This document shows, in pieces, positions 34,024 through 43,436 of a DNA stretch of 64,000 nt (its first letter is position 1; every line of letters starts with the position of its first letter). Source of the DNA: Streptomyces wedmorensis (GTDB lineage: Bacteria; Actinomycetota; Actinomycetes; Streptomycetales; Streptomycetaceae); assembly GCF_000716445.1 (NCBI RefSeq), contig NZ_JNWK01000001.1, forward strand, positions 124,001-188,000, read 5' to 3'. Position numbers and translations under genes: made by a program. The notes below the pieces were generated by a model, which was not told where the DNA came from, did not search any database, and saw only the letters and a list, made by a program, of their open reading frames with translations.

Positions 34024-34959
34024 TCAGGCGGTCCGCGCGTGGACCTGGACCCTGAGCGCGACGGACAGGTGATGGTGGAGGACGCCGAGCACCGGCTCGT
34101 CCGGGGCGAACAGGCCCGCCGCCAGCTTCCAGTAACGGCCGATGACCGGACCGTCGTGCAGGGCGAGCAGGCCGACGAGCCGGCGGCGGAACGCCCGGGT
34201 GTCCCGCACCCCGCTCGCGTGCGCGTACGCCGCCACGAAACAGTCCAGCGCCCCGCCGTCCTGCGGCGCCCCTCCGGCCCGCGCCTCCGAGGCGGCCAGC
34301 GCGTACGCCTCGGCCAGCCCCTCGTACAGCACGGCCGGCCGGTACTCCCCGTCCGGCAGCGGCGGCGCCGGCCGGTACTCCACCGTGTCGAGGAGCGGGT
34401 CGGTGACCAGCGCGTGCAGCCGGGCGAAGGCCAGCACCTGCGCCGGGCTCGGATCCTCAGGCGGCCGCGGCACCACCGAGTCCAGGACCAGCGACACCAC
34501 CCGGCCCGGGAGCCGGACCGGCAGGACGCGCCGCCAGAAGCGCGCCAGCGCCTCCGTGTCGGGCGGCACGGTCACGGCACCGAGCAACCGCAGCCGCTCC
34601 GCACGCTCCCCGGCCGCGCAGTCCCGCACCAGCCGCAGCGACGCCTCGCGCCAGCGCAGCTCCGCCAGTTGGGCGCCCACCTGCCTCAACCGCCCCGCGA
34701 CGACCTCCTCCAGCACGTCCTCCCTGACCTCCGCCCCGGGGACGACCCGGTCGACCTCGGGCAGGGGCACGTCGAGGGCGCGCAGCGAGCGGATCAACCG
34801 GAGCCTGTCGAGCGCGTCGGGCCCGTACCTGCGGTGTCCGCCCGAACTGCGCCCCGCCTCCGGCAGCAGACCGCGGTCCGAGTAGAAGCGCACGGTCTTC
34901 ACGGTGACCCCCGCGCGCTCGGCGAGCTCCCCGATGCTCCACAGACCGTCGGACAACAC
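34024..34959 (-). CDS. MerR family transcriptional regulator
   Basis: This 311-residue regulator has an N-terminal MerR helix-turn-helix (WSIGELAERAGVTVKTVRFY, GRSSGGHRRYGPDALDRLRL; residues about 5-72), a dimerisation coiled coil (about 75-125) and a long mostly helical C-terminal domain of unknown ligand. No Cys cluster for metal is present, so an organic effector is likely. GTG at 34957-34959 follows GGAGG by eight bases. Divergent from a fused hydrolase whose promoter has the stretched spacer that MerR activators act on. Confidence 0.9.
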   Translation of the reverse strand: MLSDGLWSIGELAERAGVTVKTVRFYSDRGLLPEAGRSSGGHRRYGPDALDRLRLIRSLRALDVPLPEVDRVVPGAEVREDVLEEVVAGRLRQVGAQLAELRWREASLRLVRDCAAGERAERLRLLGAVTVPPDTEALARFWRRVLPVRLPGRVVSLVLDSVVPRPPEDPSPAQVLAFARLHALVTDPLLDTVEYRPAPPLPDGEYRPAVLYEGLAEAYALAASEARAGGAPQDGGALDCFVAAYAHASGVRDTRAFRRRLVGLLALHDGPVIGRYWKLAAGLFAPDEPVLGVLHHHLSVALRVQVHARTA

Positions 34960-35018
34960 GATGTGAACCTCCGTCAGCGGTCGGCATCGGCTACGAGCAC
35001 CCATTGTGCCGCCCGGGC

Positions 35019-35049
35019 TTGCATCTCCCCCGAGGGGAGTTCCTAGCGT
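35019..35049 (+). promoter_or_regulatory. MerR-type promoter with 19-base spacer
   Basis: -35 TTGCAT (35019-35024) and -10 TAGCGT (35044-35049) are separated by 19 bases. Inside the spacer lies the palindrome CTCCCC-CGA-GGGGAG. An overlong spacer with a central dyad is the hallmark of promoters twisted open by MerR regulators. It drives the hydrolase gene at 35090. Confidence 0.75.
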
Positions 35050-35089
35050 GCGGTGCGGGACATCCCCGAGGAGTCGCAAGGAGACGATC

Positions 35090-36745
35090 ATGACCGCGTT
35101 CGTGCTGGTGTCGGGCCCCTTCACCGGGGGCTGGGTGTGGGAGGAGACCGCCGACCGGCTCCGGGCCGCGGGAGCCGAGCCGTACCCCGCGACCCTGACC
35201 GGGATGGGGGACCGACGGGACGAGGCCGGGCCAGGCACCGATCTGGAGACCCACATCGAGGACCTGGTGCGGCTGATCGACGGCATCGGAGCCCCCGAGG
35301 TGGTGCTCGTCGGCCACGGGTACGCCCTGCACCCGGTGTTCGGCGCCGCCGACCGGCGCCCGGAGCGGGTGGCCCGGATCGTCGCCCTGGACACGGGCCT
35401 CCCCGAGGACGGACGGCCCGCCGTGGGCTCCGTACCCGACCCGGAGGTCCGGGAACTCCTGGCTTACGGGACGGGCGGGGGCGACCACGAAGGGGGTGGG
35501 GACGGGGGTCATGGGCCGGTTCCGCCGCCGACGCGCGAGACCTGGCGGCGCTGGGGCAGCACCGAGGGGATCCCCGCCTACGCCTGGGAGCGCCTGGAGC
35601 GGCTCGCCGCGCCCCAGCCGCCCGCCACCCTCACGCAACCGCTCCGGCTCACCGGCGCGGCCGGCGTGCTGCCGGTCGCCGGAGTGCTCTGCACGGGCAA
35701 CGGGTCGAGCATCGCCATGGTGGAGATGCTGGTGGAATCGGGCCCGCCGCAGTTCCGGGAGCTCGCCGACGCCCGGGTGCGGTTCTTCGAACTGGCCACC
35801 GGCCACTGGCCGATGCTCTCCGCCCCCGCCGAACTCGCCGGGGTGCTGATCGACGCGGCGGCCGGAGAAGGTCACCGGGTGGGCGCGGCCGGACACGGGC
35901 ACGGACCCGCGCGCGTGCACGAGCAGCCGTCGCACCTCCTGCCCTTCCTCATGGACCTCCCCGAGGTGCCGCGCGAGCGGCGGGGCCGGATCGACCTCCA
36001 CTTCCCGGACGGCGCCCAGCACCTCCCGGACGACGCCCAGCACCTCCCGGACGACGCCGACCACCTCCTGGACGGCGCCGACCACCTCCCGGCCACCGAA
36101 GGACGGGCCGGAGCCGATCACCCCAGGCCGGCCGTGGTCTTCGTCCACGGCGGCCCCGTGTCGCCCGACCAGCGCCCCACCCCACGCGACACCCCGTTCT
36201 TCCTCGGATACGGCCGCTACGCGGCGAGCGAGGGCGTGATCGGGGTGACCCTGGACCATCGGCTGCACGGCGTCGCCGACTACCCGATCGCCGCCGAGGA
36301 CCTCGCCGAGGCCGTCGAGCTGGTCCGCGCCGACCCGCGGGTCGACGGGGAGCGGATCGCGCTCTGGTTCTTCTCGACCGGCGGGCTCCTCGCGGCGGAC
36401 TGGCTCGCCGCGCCCCCGCCGTGGCTGCGGTGCGTGGCGGCGAGCTACCCCGCCCTCGCGCCGCTGCCCGGCTGGGACGCGGTGGAACCGCGCTTCCGTC
36501 CCGTCGCCGCCGTGGGCACGGCGGACGGGCCGCCGGTCGTCCTGACCCGGGCGGGTCTCGAACACCCGGCCTTCTCGGCGACCGTGCGGGAGTTCCTGGA
36601 CGCCGCCGGCGGGCGCGGAGCGGACGTCGAGGTCGTCGACGTGCCGCACGGGCGCCACGGCTTCGAACTGGTCGATCCCACCGAGGAGTCCCGGGCGGCC
36701 GTGGCACGGGCCATGGCCGCCGTCCTCGACCGGCTGCGGGACTGA
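35090..36745 (+). CDS. Two-domain alpha/beta-hydrolase fusion, first domain lacking the nucleophile
   Basis: This 551-residue cytosolic protein has two hydrolase folds. Domain 1 (1-255) is EstC/salicylate-esterase-like (MTAFVLVSGPFTGGWVWEE, GHWPMLSAPAEL), but the nucleophile elbow, normally GHSxGG, reads VGHGYALHP, so the Ser is lost. A linker (about 295-345) contains four copies of a heptapeptide of type DDAxHLP. Domain 2 (about 346-551) keeps an oxyanion loop FVHGGP, an elbow WFFSTGGLLA with Ser, and a C-terminal His (HGRHGFE), so it should be active. ATG at 35090 follows AAGGAG. Induction by the divergent MerR is likely. Confidence 0.82.
   Translation: MTAFVLVSGPFTGGWVWEETADRLRAAGAEPYPATLTGMGDRRDEAGPGTDLETHIEDLVRLIDGIGAPEVVLVGHGYALHPVFGAADRRPERVARIVALDTGLPEDGRPAVGSVPDPEVRELLAYGTGGGDHEGGGDGGHGPVPPPTRETWRRWGSTEGIPAYAWERLERLAAPQPPATLTQPLRLTGAAGVLPVAGVLCTGNGSSIAMVEMLVESGPPQFRELADARVRFFELATGHWPMLSAPAELAGVLIDAAAGEGHRVGAAGHGHGPARVHEQPSHLLPFLMDLPEVPRERRGRIDLHFPDGAQHLPDDAQHLPDDADHLLDGADHLPATEGRAGADHPRPAVVFVHGGPVSPDQRPTPRDTPFFLGYGRYAASEGVIGVTLDHRLHGVADYPIAAEDLAEAVELVRADPRVDGERIALWFFSTGGLLAADWLAAPPPWLRCVAASYPALAPLPGWDAVEPRFRPVAAVGTADGPPVVLTRAGLEHPAFSATVREFLDAAGGRGADVEVVDVPHGRHGFELVDPTEESRAAVARAMAAVLDRLRD
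36008..36091 (+). repeat. In-frame 21-base tandem repeat, four copies
   Basis: Units at 36008, 36029, 36050 and 36071 have the form GAC-G(A/G)C-GCC-(C/G)A(G/C)-CAC-CTC-C(C/T)G and encode the heptapeptide D-(D/G)-A-(Q/D)-H-L-(P/L). It lies in the linker between the two hydrolase domains and keeps the frame. Confidence 0.9.
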
Positions 36746-36752
36746 GCCGGGG

Positions 36753-38435
36753 TCAGTCCTCCAAGCCGTCGAACCGCAGCCCCGAGGAGGACTCGCCGCG
36801 CCCCGGACGGGCGCGGCGGGACGTCCAGAGCACGCCCCGTCCGTCCCGGGTCCGCGCGTACTGGTGGGCCCGGGTGAGGGTGACGCCCTCGCGCGGCACC
36901 TCCTCGGAGAACAGGTCGTACGCGTTCGGCAGACCCGGCGCGAGCAGCCGCCCCAGCGGGCGCAGCGGTGCGCCGTCGGGTCCGTCGAGATGGCCGAGCC
37001 GCAGGACGTAAGCGCCGGGACGCGGCTCCCGGGGAAGGAGCGGGAACCAGTGCGGCGGCACGTCGCTCATCAGCCGGTAGACGGCGGTGCCGCCCGCCAC
37101 GGCCGGGGCGGGGCGGGGCGTCGGAGCCGTACGGGTGCGGTCGAGGGAGCCGCCCACCGGCGTGGGCACCCGGCGTTCCACGGCCCAGGCCTGGTTGGCG
37201 CCCTCGTCCCGCGCGAGCAGCACCTCCTCGACGGGCTCGCCCTCCAGGCCGCCGACGGTCACGGGAGGCACGAACAGGCCGGTGCGCCGGCCGCCGTCCC
37301 CGGTACTGAGCCGGTGCACCGACCAGTGGGCGTCCCCCGCCCCCGCACCGGGCGCGGGCAGCAGCGTCGGACCGCCCAGCTCCGAGCTGAAGGTGTCCCC
37401 GACGACCACCGAGGTGAGCGTGGTGAGGCTGCCGACGGGCACGTCGAGCGGCACCAGGTACCAGTCGTTGCCGTACACGGTGGCGAACTCGGCGACCAGC
37501 ATCCGGGCCAGGTCCGACGGAGCGGCCTCGACACCCCCGAGGTCCACCCGGGCGTCCTCGAACTCCCAGTACCGGCGGGCCGGCATCCCGGGGAAGCGCA
37601 CGGGCGCCGGGAACGTGGTGGAGAGCAGGGACTCCCGGTCTGCGGGCGACTCCAGACCGGTGTCGCCGCCGGCCGTGAAGTCCGTCCAGTCCAGCGTGCC
37701 GCCCTGATAAGCGGGAGCGGTGAGCGTGGTCTCCGTACCGCCCTCGGACAGGCCGACCGAGAAGCGGTGCTCCAGGCGCCGCGCGTCCCACGCGGGATCC
37801 CCCTCGACCGCCGTGAGGTGACGTCCGTCGTACCAGGCGAGCCAGGAGCGGAGCACGGAGTACGCGGCCGGGGGCAGCCCCCAGCCCGGCTCCTCCGGGG
37901 TCGGCGCCGAGGCGTGCAGGCTGAACGCGAGGGCGTGCCCGTCCGGCACCCGACCCCGCAGCACCGAAAGGAAGCGCAGGGTGGCCGCGTCGACTCCGCC
38001 CTCCTCGCCGGTCAGACCGAGCGGGAAGTCGTCCAGGAGCATTCCGACGGCCTCGGCGACCGCGTCCGCCGGGAGTCCGGCCGAACGCAGCAGCCGCAGC
38101 AGGTGCTGGCCCGCCTCGGCGCCGGACCGCAGATCGGCGGAGGTGGCCCGCGGTCCGCCCGGCTCGGCCTCCACCAGCGCCTCCAGCGGCGTCGCGCCGT
38201 CGTAGTCGGTGCCGGCGCCCGCCGGACGGCCCGGCCGGTAGCGGGTGATCCGGTCCGCGTGCCCACGGACCCGCACCCATACGGGAGTTCCGGCGTCGTC
38301 GCCGAGGAACTCGCCCAACTGCCACTGCCGGGCCAGCATCCACGCGGGGTCGTGGACCTGGCCCTCCAGGGAGGGCCGCAGGTCCCCGGTGCGGGCACGG
38401 GGTTCGAGCCGGGTCCAGCTGGTGATCGAAGTCAT
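36753..38435 (-). CDS. Conserved uncharacterised 560-aa protein of the DUF6603 gene cluster
   Basis: This 560-residue soluble protein has no signal peptide or membrane segment. The N-terminus TRLEPRARTGDLRPSLEGQV, followed by DPAWMLARQWQLGEFLGDDAGTPVWVR, is a strongly conserved-looking block; the rest is mixed alpha/beta (e.g. VYGNDWYLVPLDVPVGSL, ARRYWEFEDARVDLGG, VYRLMSDVPPHWFPLLPR). I recognise this type only as a companion of the large proteins upstream; no function is known to me. ATG at 38433-38435 follows GGAGG by eight bases. It is the last gene of the five-gene array, only 5 bases after the 1616-residue gene, and ends 7 bases from the convergent hydrolase. Confidence 0.85.
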   Translation of the reverse strand: MTSITSWTRLEPRARTGDLRPSLEGQVHDPAWMLARQWQLGEFLGDDAGTPVWVRVRGHADRITRYRPGRPAGAGTDYDGATPLEALVEAEPGGPRATSADLRSGAEAGQHLLRLLRSAGLPADAVAEAVGMLLDDFPLGLTGEEGGVDAATLRFLSVLRGRVPDGHALAFSLHASAPTPEEPGWGLPPAAYSVLRSWLAWYDGRHLTAVEGDPAWDARRLEHRFSVGLSEGGTETTLTAPAYQGGTLDWTDFTAGGDTGLESPADRESLLSTTFPAPVRFPGMPARRYWEFEDARVDLGGVEAAPSDLARMLVAEFATVYGNDWYLVPLDVPVGSLTTLTSVVVGDTFSSELGGPTLLPAPGAGAGDAHWSVHRLSTGDGGRRTGLFVPPVTVGGLEGEPVEEVLLARDEGANQAWAVERRVPTPVGGSLDRTRTAPTPRPAPAVAGGTAVYRLMSDVPPHWFPLLPREPRPGAYVLRLGHLDGPDGAPLRPLGRLLAPGLPNAYDLFSEEVPREGVTLTRAHQYARTRDGRGVLWTSRRARPGRGESSSGLRFDGLED

Positions 38436-38440
38436 GGCGC

Positions 38441-41400
38441 CTACCTCCGGAGGCCGCGGGTGAAGTCGGTGGCGACCGCGTCCTCGAACCGGGTGTTCAT
38501 GGCGAGGAGCGCGGCGGGGGCGAGCTGCCCGATGTCGGCCACCGCGGTCGGACTGTCCGGGTGCAGGGCCTCGTAGTCCACGGCGCGCAGCCGCGCCAGG
38601 TCGAGTGCCGCCCGGACGGTCGCGCCGAGCAGGTCCGGCGTCCACGTGGGGGACGCGTCCGGCGGTACGGCGAGCAGCACCGTCTGCGGCGGCGCCGCGT
38701 CCGGCGCGTCGATGTGCAGGGCGACGCCGGTCGTCTGCCGCTCGCGCGGCACGACCTCCGTCCACTCGTCCACGATCAGCCCCCGCAGCCGCCCCGACAG
38801 CAGTTCCTCCGGGGCGACGCCACCGTCCGGAGTGTGCAGGACCAGGGACAGCCGCGGGCCCGGGCTCTGCCCGGCCGCCGGGGGCAGCGCGGCCCAGCGC
38901 TCGGCGCGCGCCGGGTCCGAGGTCGCCGTGTACGGGGTCTGGGCGACCACCGCCGTGAGCGCGTCGCCGCTCTCCAGCGCCTCCGCGTATCCGAGCGTCG
39001 TCACGAGCCGCTCGACCCCCCGCCGCACCCGGCCGAGGCGGCCGAGCCAGCCGGCGGGCGCGTGCGGGTCGCCGGCGAGCAGCGTGTCGGCGTGCGCGAG
39101 GGACTCGTTGAGCGGTCCGGGCGCCGGCGCGGCGAAGCCGGGCAGTACCACGAGCTCACTGCCGAGCAGCGCTCCGAGCACCTCCCGCGCCCACGCTCCC
39201 ACCGGCAGCCCGCCCTGCGCGCGGGCGGTGTCGAGAGTGGCCGACAGGGCGAGCCTGCGGGTGAGTTCGGGAGCCACCGTGGTGGCGAGCGGCGCCAGGA
39301 GCGCGGCGTGCGCGGCGAGCTCCTCCACCGTCGCGCCGGGGCGCGGCGGCAGCGGCGGGGCCGCGGCCGGGACGCCGACGAGATTGGCCGTGACCAGGCC
39401 CCGGTGCAGCCGCTCGACGCGAGTGGCGGCGGGCAGGTCGCCCGGCGTGGCGAGATCGGCCGCGGCGCGCCGTACGACCTCGCGGACGGCGACGGCCCTC
39501 GGCTCCAACGCCGGATCGTCCGGCCCGGCGTCGGCGCCCTCGGGAGCCGCCTCCGGCGGCGCGAGGTCCGCCGGTCGCAACGGACGTGCCGCACGAAGGA
39601 GTTCCCGGGCCGCCCGGACCGTCTCCAGGAGCAGCCCGAGCCCCTCGTCGTCGACGGGCACGGAGACGGGCCGCGGCGCATCCGGCTCGTCCGCCGCGAG
39701 CAGTCGGTCGGCGTGCAGCAGCAGGTGCCGCTCCAGGTCGGAACCGGGCAGCGCCTCCGGGTCGAGCCCCAGGGCCGGCCAGTCCAGCGGGGAGAGCGGG
39801 ATCCCGGCCAGCGGCACCGTACGGCCGCTGCCGTCGGCGAGGCGGACGCCGTACGTGACGGTGTCGGGCGCCGGGAGCAGTGCGGTCAGCCACGCGGCGA
39901 GGGCGGGTTCGGCGAGGGCGCGGGTCTGGGTGAGGGGGTCGATCGCCCAACCGCCCGTGCCCGTACCGGAGTCGGGTCCGGGGTCATCGGAACCCGTGCC
40001 GGATCCCGTACCCGTGCCGGGGTCGCCGCCGGAGCCCGGGCCGCCGGTCCCGTCGTCCGGGAGGTCCCCGCTGCCGGGAGGTCCGCCGGGTCCGTCGCCG
40101 GAGCCGTCGTCGGTCGGCGGGAGGACGACGATCGGCGGGGTGTCCCCGGCTCCGCCGCCGGGGCCGGCGGCGGCGAGCGCGCGGGCCGGCGCCGGGGCCG
40201 TACCGTCGTCCTCGCCGCCCGCCGAGGCCGCACGCGCGAGCGTGGGCGCCGCGGAGCCCGTACCGGCCGGGTCGGGAAGGAGCACGATCACGCGGTGGGT
40301 GATCGCGTCGCCGGTGCGGGGGGTGCGGAGGGACTCGAGCTCGGGGGGCGGGGCCTCGCCGTTGCCCATGGCGTCGAGGGTGGCGCCGGCACGGAGGGGG
40401 TTGCCCTGGGCGGCTTGGTGGACGCCTTCGACGAGGAGGGCGTCGGCGACCGAGTCGACGGCGTCGTCGAGATCGGCCAGGACGGCTTCCAGGGCGGCGA
40501 GTTCCTCCGTCGCGGTCGACGGGACGCCGACGTCGTGGATCAGGTCGAGACGGCCGGAGGCGCGGCGCCGGTGGAGCCGCAGGCCGTCGACGACGTCGTG
40601 GGCGGCGACGGTCTCGCTGACCGTGCCGTCGTGGTCGACGTGGGTCGCGGTCGTCGGGGCGAGCGTGCGGAAGCGGTCGGCCCAGGAGGTCAGCGTCCGG
40701 ACGTGGTGGTCCTTGAGGGCCCGTTCGAAGCGGTAGCCCAGGAGGGCGCCCAGGGGCTGCCCCTGCCGGACGCCGTCGAGCAGCCAGGCCGCCGTGCGGG
40801 CGCGGGCGGAGTGCAGGTCGATCGCGGTCGGCGCGTCCGGCAGGTCGCCGTGGGCGCGTTGGGCGGCGCGCAGCACGGCGGCCGTGGTGGCCTGCGCGAA
40901 CGAGGGCGCGTGGATCGGTCCGGCGGTGTCGGCCGCCTCGAACAGCTTCCACGGAGCGACGGTGCCGGGCGTGGCCAGGGGATCGGTCTCCTCGCCCGCC
41001 GGGCGCCGCTCCGGCGCGACCTCCGCCGGCCCGGTCGCGCGGGGCGTCACGTCGAGGAGCCAGCCGTAGCCGCCGAGATGGCAGCCGTACGGGTACGAGG
41101 AGCCCGGTCGGCGCAGCCAGGCGAGCCGCTTGGTGGCGAGCGAGGTGATCCACGCGTCGAGGCGGTGCGAGGTCGTGTCGAGGTTCTGCGCGAGGAGCCG
41201 TTCGAGGTCCTCGGCGGGCAGCGGCGCCAGCGCCTTGAACGCGGCCAGCGTCTGGTGCAGCGGCTGGAGCTCGGACCGGTTCTTGGCCTCGGGGCTCCAG
41301 ACGTACGCGTCCGCGGTGGCGGGACCGGGGGTGCCGGGAGGCAGGGGCCGCTTGGCGCGCTTCCACACGGTCGCCGTCCTGACGGCCTCGTCGACGTCGA

Positions 41401-43291
41401 TCAGTTCGGGTTCGTTCCGCTCGGCCCGGCCGGTGCCGATCGCGTAGTCGACGGCGCGGGCGTACTCGGCGAGCAGCGCGTGCCGGGCGAGCCGGTAGAG
41501 CAGCGGCGTCGACAGGGCCTGGGCCGCCGGGTCGCCGCCGGCCGCGCCGAGGTCGTGACACCAGCGCGCCCACGGCAGGTTGTCGCGCTCGGCGGTCCCC
41601 GGGACCCGCGCCCACGCGGGCGGGTTCAGCGGGTCGGCGAGGGCGGCCAGGTACTGGGCGGGGGAGCCGCCGGGCGTGCCGGCCGGGGCGTCGGTCCACG
41701 GGTGGTCGAGGGGCCAGGCCTTGTCGGCGTACACGACGCGCCCGGGGCCGTACTCCCAGCCGGGCAGCCCGAGCCGGGCGGTGAGGTCGCGCACGTGACC
41801 GGCGAGGCCGGTGCGCCACTCGTCGTTGAGGCCGAGCGGGCCGAACCGCCACAGCGCGGCCACGTACTCGGTGCCGACGGCGCTGCGGGCGTGGAGTCGG
41901 CGGGAGGTCGGGGCCATGCCGAGGATCTCGGCGACGGTGCTCTGCGAGGCCGCGCCGCGGGTGATCCTGGGCACGGCGTCCGGGTCGGCGGCCGACGGCG
42001 CCCAGATGCGGTCGCGCAGGGTCCGCAGGAAGCCGGGGACGGCCGGGTCGAGGCGCAGCGCGCCCATCCCGGTGCTCTCCAGGTCCGTCCAGCGGTCCAG
42101 CGGCAGCACGGGGAGGATCCCGTACGGCTGGCTCCCGATCCGCAGGGTGGGCAGCGGGCCGCCGGGACGCAGGTAGCGGCGGGCGTGGTCGCGGGCGCCG
42201 AGCACCTGCGTCTCGGAGAACCGGTCCTCGGCGAACTGGCGCACGTAGTAGCCCCAGGTGGCCTCCCACAGTGCGGTGGCCATGTCCCGGGCGGCGGCCT
42301 GGTCGCGGCGGCGCGCGTCCCGGGCGCGGGCCAGCGGCGCGGGGCCGCCGGTCGCGCCGACGAGCGGCAGGCCGAACGCCTTGGCGAGCACCGCGGCGTT
42401 GGTGTCGACGTCGGTCGGCGCGCTGTCGAAGTGCCGGACCTGGTACGCCTCGCGGTTGGCGGGGTCACGGCGGCTGTAGCGGGAGGTGGCCGTGGCCGTG
42501 TTGTTGGACGGCGCGCCCGGCGGCACGTACCCGAGGCCGCGGGTGTAGTACTGCGCCTCGATGAGCGCGGTCAGCTCGGCGGTGGCGACCGTCGGCTTGT
42601 CCTCCAGGACGCCGTACGCGAAGAGCCGGTCGTATCCGGTGCCGCGCGGCAGCCGCACCGCCATGCCGATCGCCTCGGCGGCGGCGAAGTCCACCAGCCA
42701 GCGGGTGGCGTCGTCGGTGGGCGGGGCCGCCGGGTCGAGCTCCTCCAGGTCGGCCGTGGGCGCCGGGCCCACCGGCAGCGGGCCGCCCGCCGCGCCCCCG
42801 ACCTTCGCCGTGACCCGCGTGACGGCGGGCGCCGCCGGGTCCTTCGGGTGGCCGACCACGTACCAGCGGCTCGGCAGGGCGCGCGCGACCGGCCGCCGCG
42901 TCCAGCTCGCCGCGCGCTGCTCGCCCGGCGACGGGAACACGGGCTGGGCGTCCGCCCCGCCCGTGCCCGGCTGGTCCATCGGATTGACCGGCGTCGTGAC
43001 GCGCGCGACCCAGGCGGCCCGCTCGTGCCCGAACCGGTCGGCGAGCTCGCCCCAGGCGGCCGCCTCGGCGGGCCCGTCGCCGCGCGCGGCCCATATGCCG
43101 CGCCAGTAGCGGTGTCCGTAGGCCTCCTCGTCGGCGGTGAGCAGGACCTCGTGGGTGTCGACGTGGATCTCGTCCGGATAGATCCGGACGAGCAGTTCGG
43201 CGGCGGTGAACCGGGTCTCCAGCCGGACGGGCAGCAGTACCACGGGCAGCGCGGTGGGAAGGGTCCAGGCGGGTGGCGGTGGCGTGGTCAT
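38441..43291 (-). CDS. Conserved uncharacterised 1616-aa protein of the DUF6603 gene cluster
   Basis: This 1616-residue protein has no signal peptide or transmembrane helix. An N-terminal part of about 1,010 residues has distinctive blocks: [24 protein letters not shown] near the start, [16 protein letters not shown] (about 250), [20 protein letters not shown] (about 370-390), and a helical region up to about 1000. A linker of nearly only Gly, Asp, Pro, Ser and Thr (about 1020-1110) follows, then a largely helical C-terminal part of about 500 residues. No enzyme motif is apparent. Size, linker and company suggest a structural or scaffold protein (inference). ATG at 43289-43291; 145 bases separate it from the gene upstream. 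Confidence 0.85.
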   Translation of the reverse strand: MTTPPPPAWTLPTALPVVLLPVRLETRFTAAELLVRIYPDEIHVDTHEVLLTADEEAYGHRYWRGIWAARGDGPAEAAAWGELADRFGHERAAWVARVTTPVNPMDQPGTGGADAQPVFPSPGEQRAASWTRRPVARALPSRWYVVGHPKDPAAPAVTRVTAKVGGAAGGPLPVGPAPTADLEELDPAAPPTDDATRWLVDFAAAEAIGMAVRLPRGTGYDRLFAYGVLEDKPTVATAELTALIEAQYYTRGLGYVPPGAPSNNTATATSRYSRRDPANREAYQVRHFDSAPTDVDTNAAVLAKAFGLPLVGATGGPAPLARARDARRRDQAAARDMATALWEATWGYYVRQFAEDRFSETQVLGARDHARRYLRPGGPLPTLRIGSQPYGILPVLPLDRWTDLESTGMGALRLDPAVPGFLRTLRDRIWAPSAADPDAVPRITRGAASQSTVAEILGMAPTSRRLHARSAVGTEYVAALWRFGPLGLNDEWRTGLAGHVRDLTARLGLPGWEYGPGRVVYADKAWPLDHPWTDAPAGTPGGSPAQYLAALADPLNPPAWARVPGTAERDNLPWARWCHDLGAAGGDPAAQALSTPLLYRLARHALLAEYARAVDYAIGTGRAERNEPELIDVDEAVRTATVWKRAKRPLPPGTPGPATADAYVWSPEAKNRSELQPLHQTLAAFKALAPLPAEDLERLLAQNLDTTSHRLDAWITSLATKRLAWLRRPGSSYPYGCHLGGYGWLLDVTPRATGPAEVAPERRPAGEETDPLATPGTVAPWKLFEAADTAGPIHAPSFAQATTAAVLRAAQRAHGDLPDAPTAIDLHSARARTAAWLLDGVRQGQPLGALLGYRFERALKDHHVRTLTSWADRFRTLAPTTATHVDHDGTVSETVAAHDVVDGLRLHRRRASGRLDLIHDVGVPSTATEELAALEAVLADLDDAVDSVADALLVEGVHQAAQGNPLRAGATLDAMGNGEAPPPELESLRTPRTGDAITHRVIVLLPDPAGTGSAAPTLARAASAGGEDDGTAPAPARALAAAGPGGGAGDTPPIVVLPPTDDGSGDGPGGPPGSGDLPDDGTGGPGSGGDPGTGTGSGTGSDDPGPDSGTGTGGWAIDPLTQTRALAEPALAAWLTALLPAPDTVTYGVRLADGSGRTVPLAGIPLSPLDWPALGLDPEALPGSDLERHLLLHADRLLAADEPDAPRPVSVPVDDEGLGLLLETVRAARELLRAARPLRPADLAPPEAAPEGADAGPDDPALEPRAVAVREVVRRAAADLATPGDLPAATRVERLHRGLVTANLVGVPAAAPPLPPRPGATVEELAAHAALLAPLATTVAPELTRRLALSATLDTARAQGGLPVGAWAREVLGALLGSELVVLPGFAAPAPGPLNESLAHADTLLAGDPHAPAGWLGRLGRVRRGVERLVTTLGYAEALESGDALTAVVAQTPYTATSDPARAERWAALPPAAGQSPGPRLSLVLHTPDGGVAPEELLSGRLRGLIVDEWTEVVPRERQTTGVALHIDAPDAAPPQTVLLAVPPDASPTWTPDLLGATVRAALDLARLRAVDYEALHPDSPTAVADIGQLAPAALLAMNTRFEDAVATDFTRGLRR

Positions 43292-43436
43292 GTGCGTCCG
43301 TCCAGGTGGCGTGCGGAGGTGGGCGGCTGGGCCGCGGAGTACGAGGGAGGGCGGACCGCCCCGGCGGCGGGCCGGGGGCCGCCTCCGGGAGAGGGCCGGG
43401 CCGCGTGGGCCGGCGCCGCGGGCGACGGCGGCGGCG

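Noticed and set aside
36740..36758. Short inverted repeat GACTGA/TCAGTC between the hydrolase and the 560-aa gene as terminator
   Set aside because: Six-base arms formed only by two Asp-stop gene ends meeting; too weak to call.
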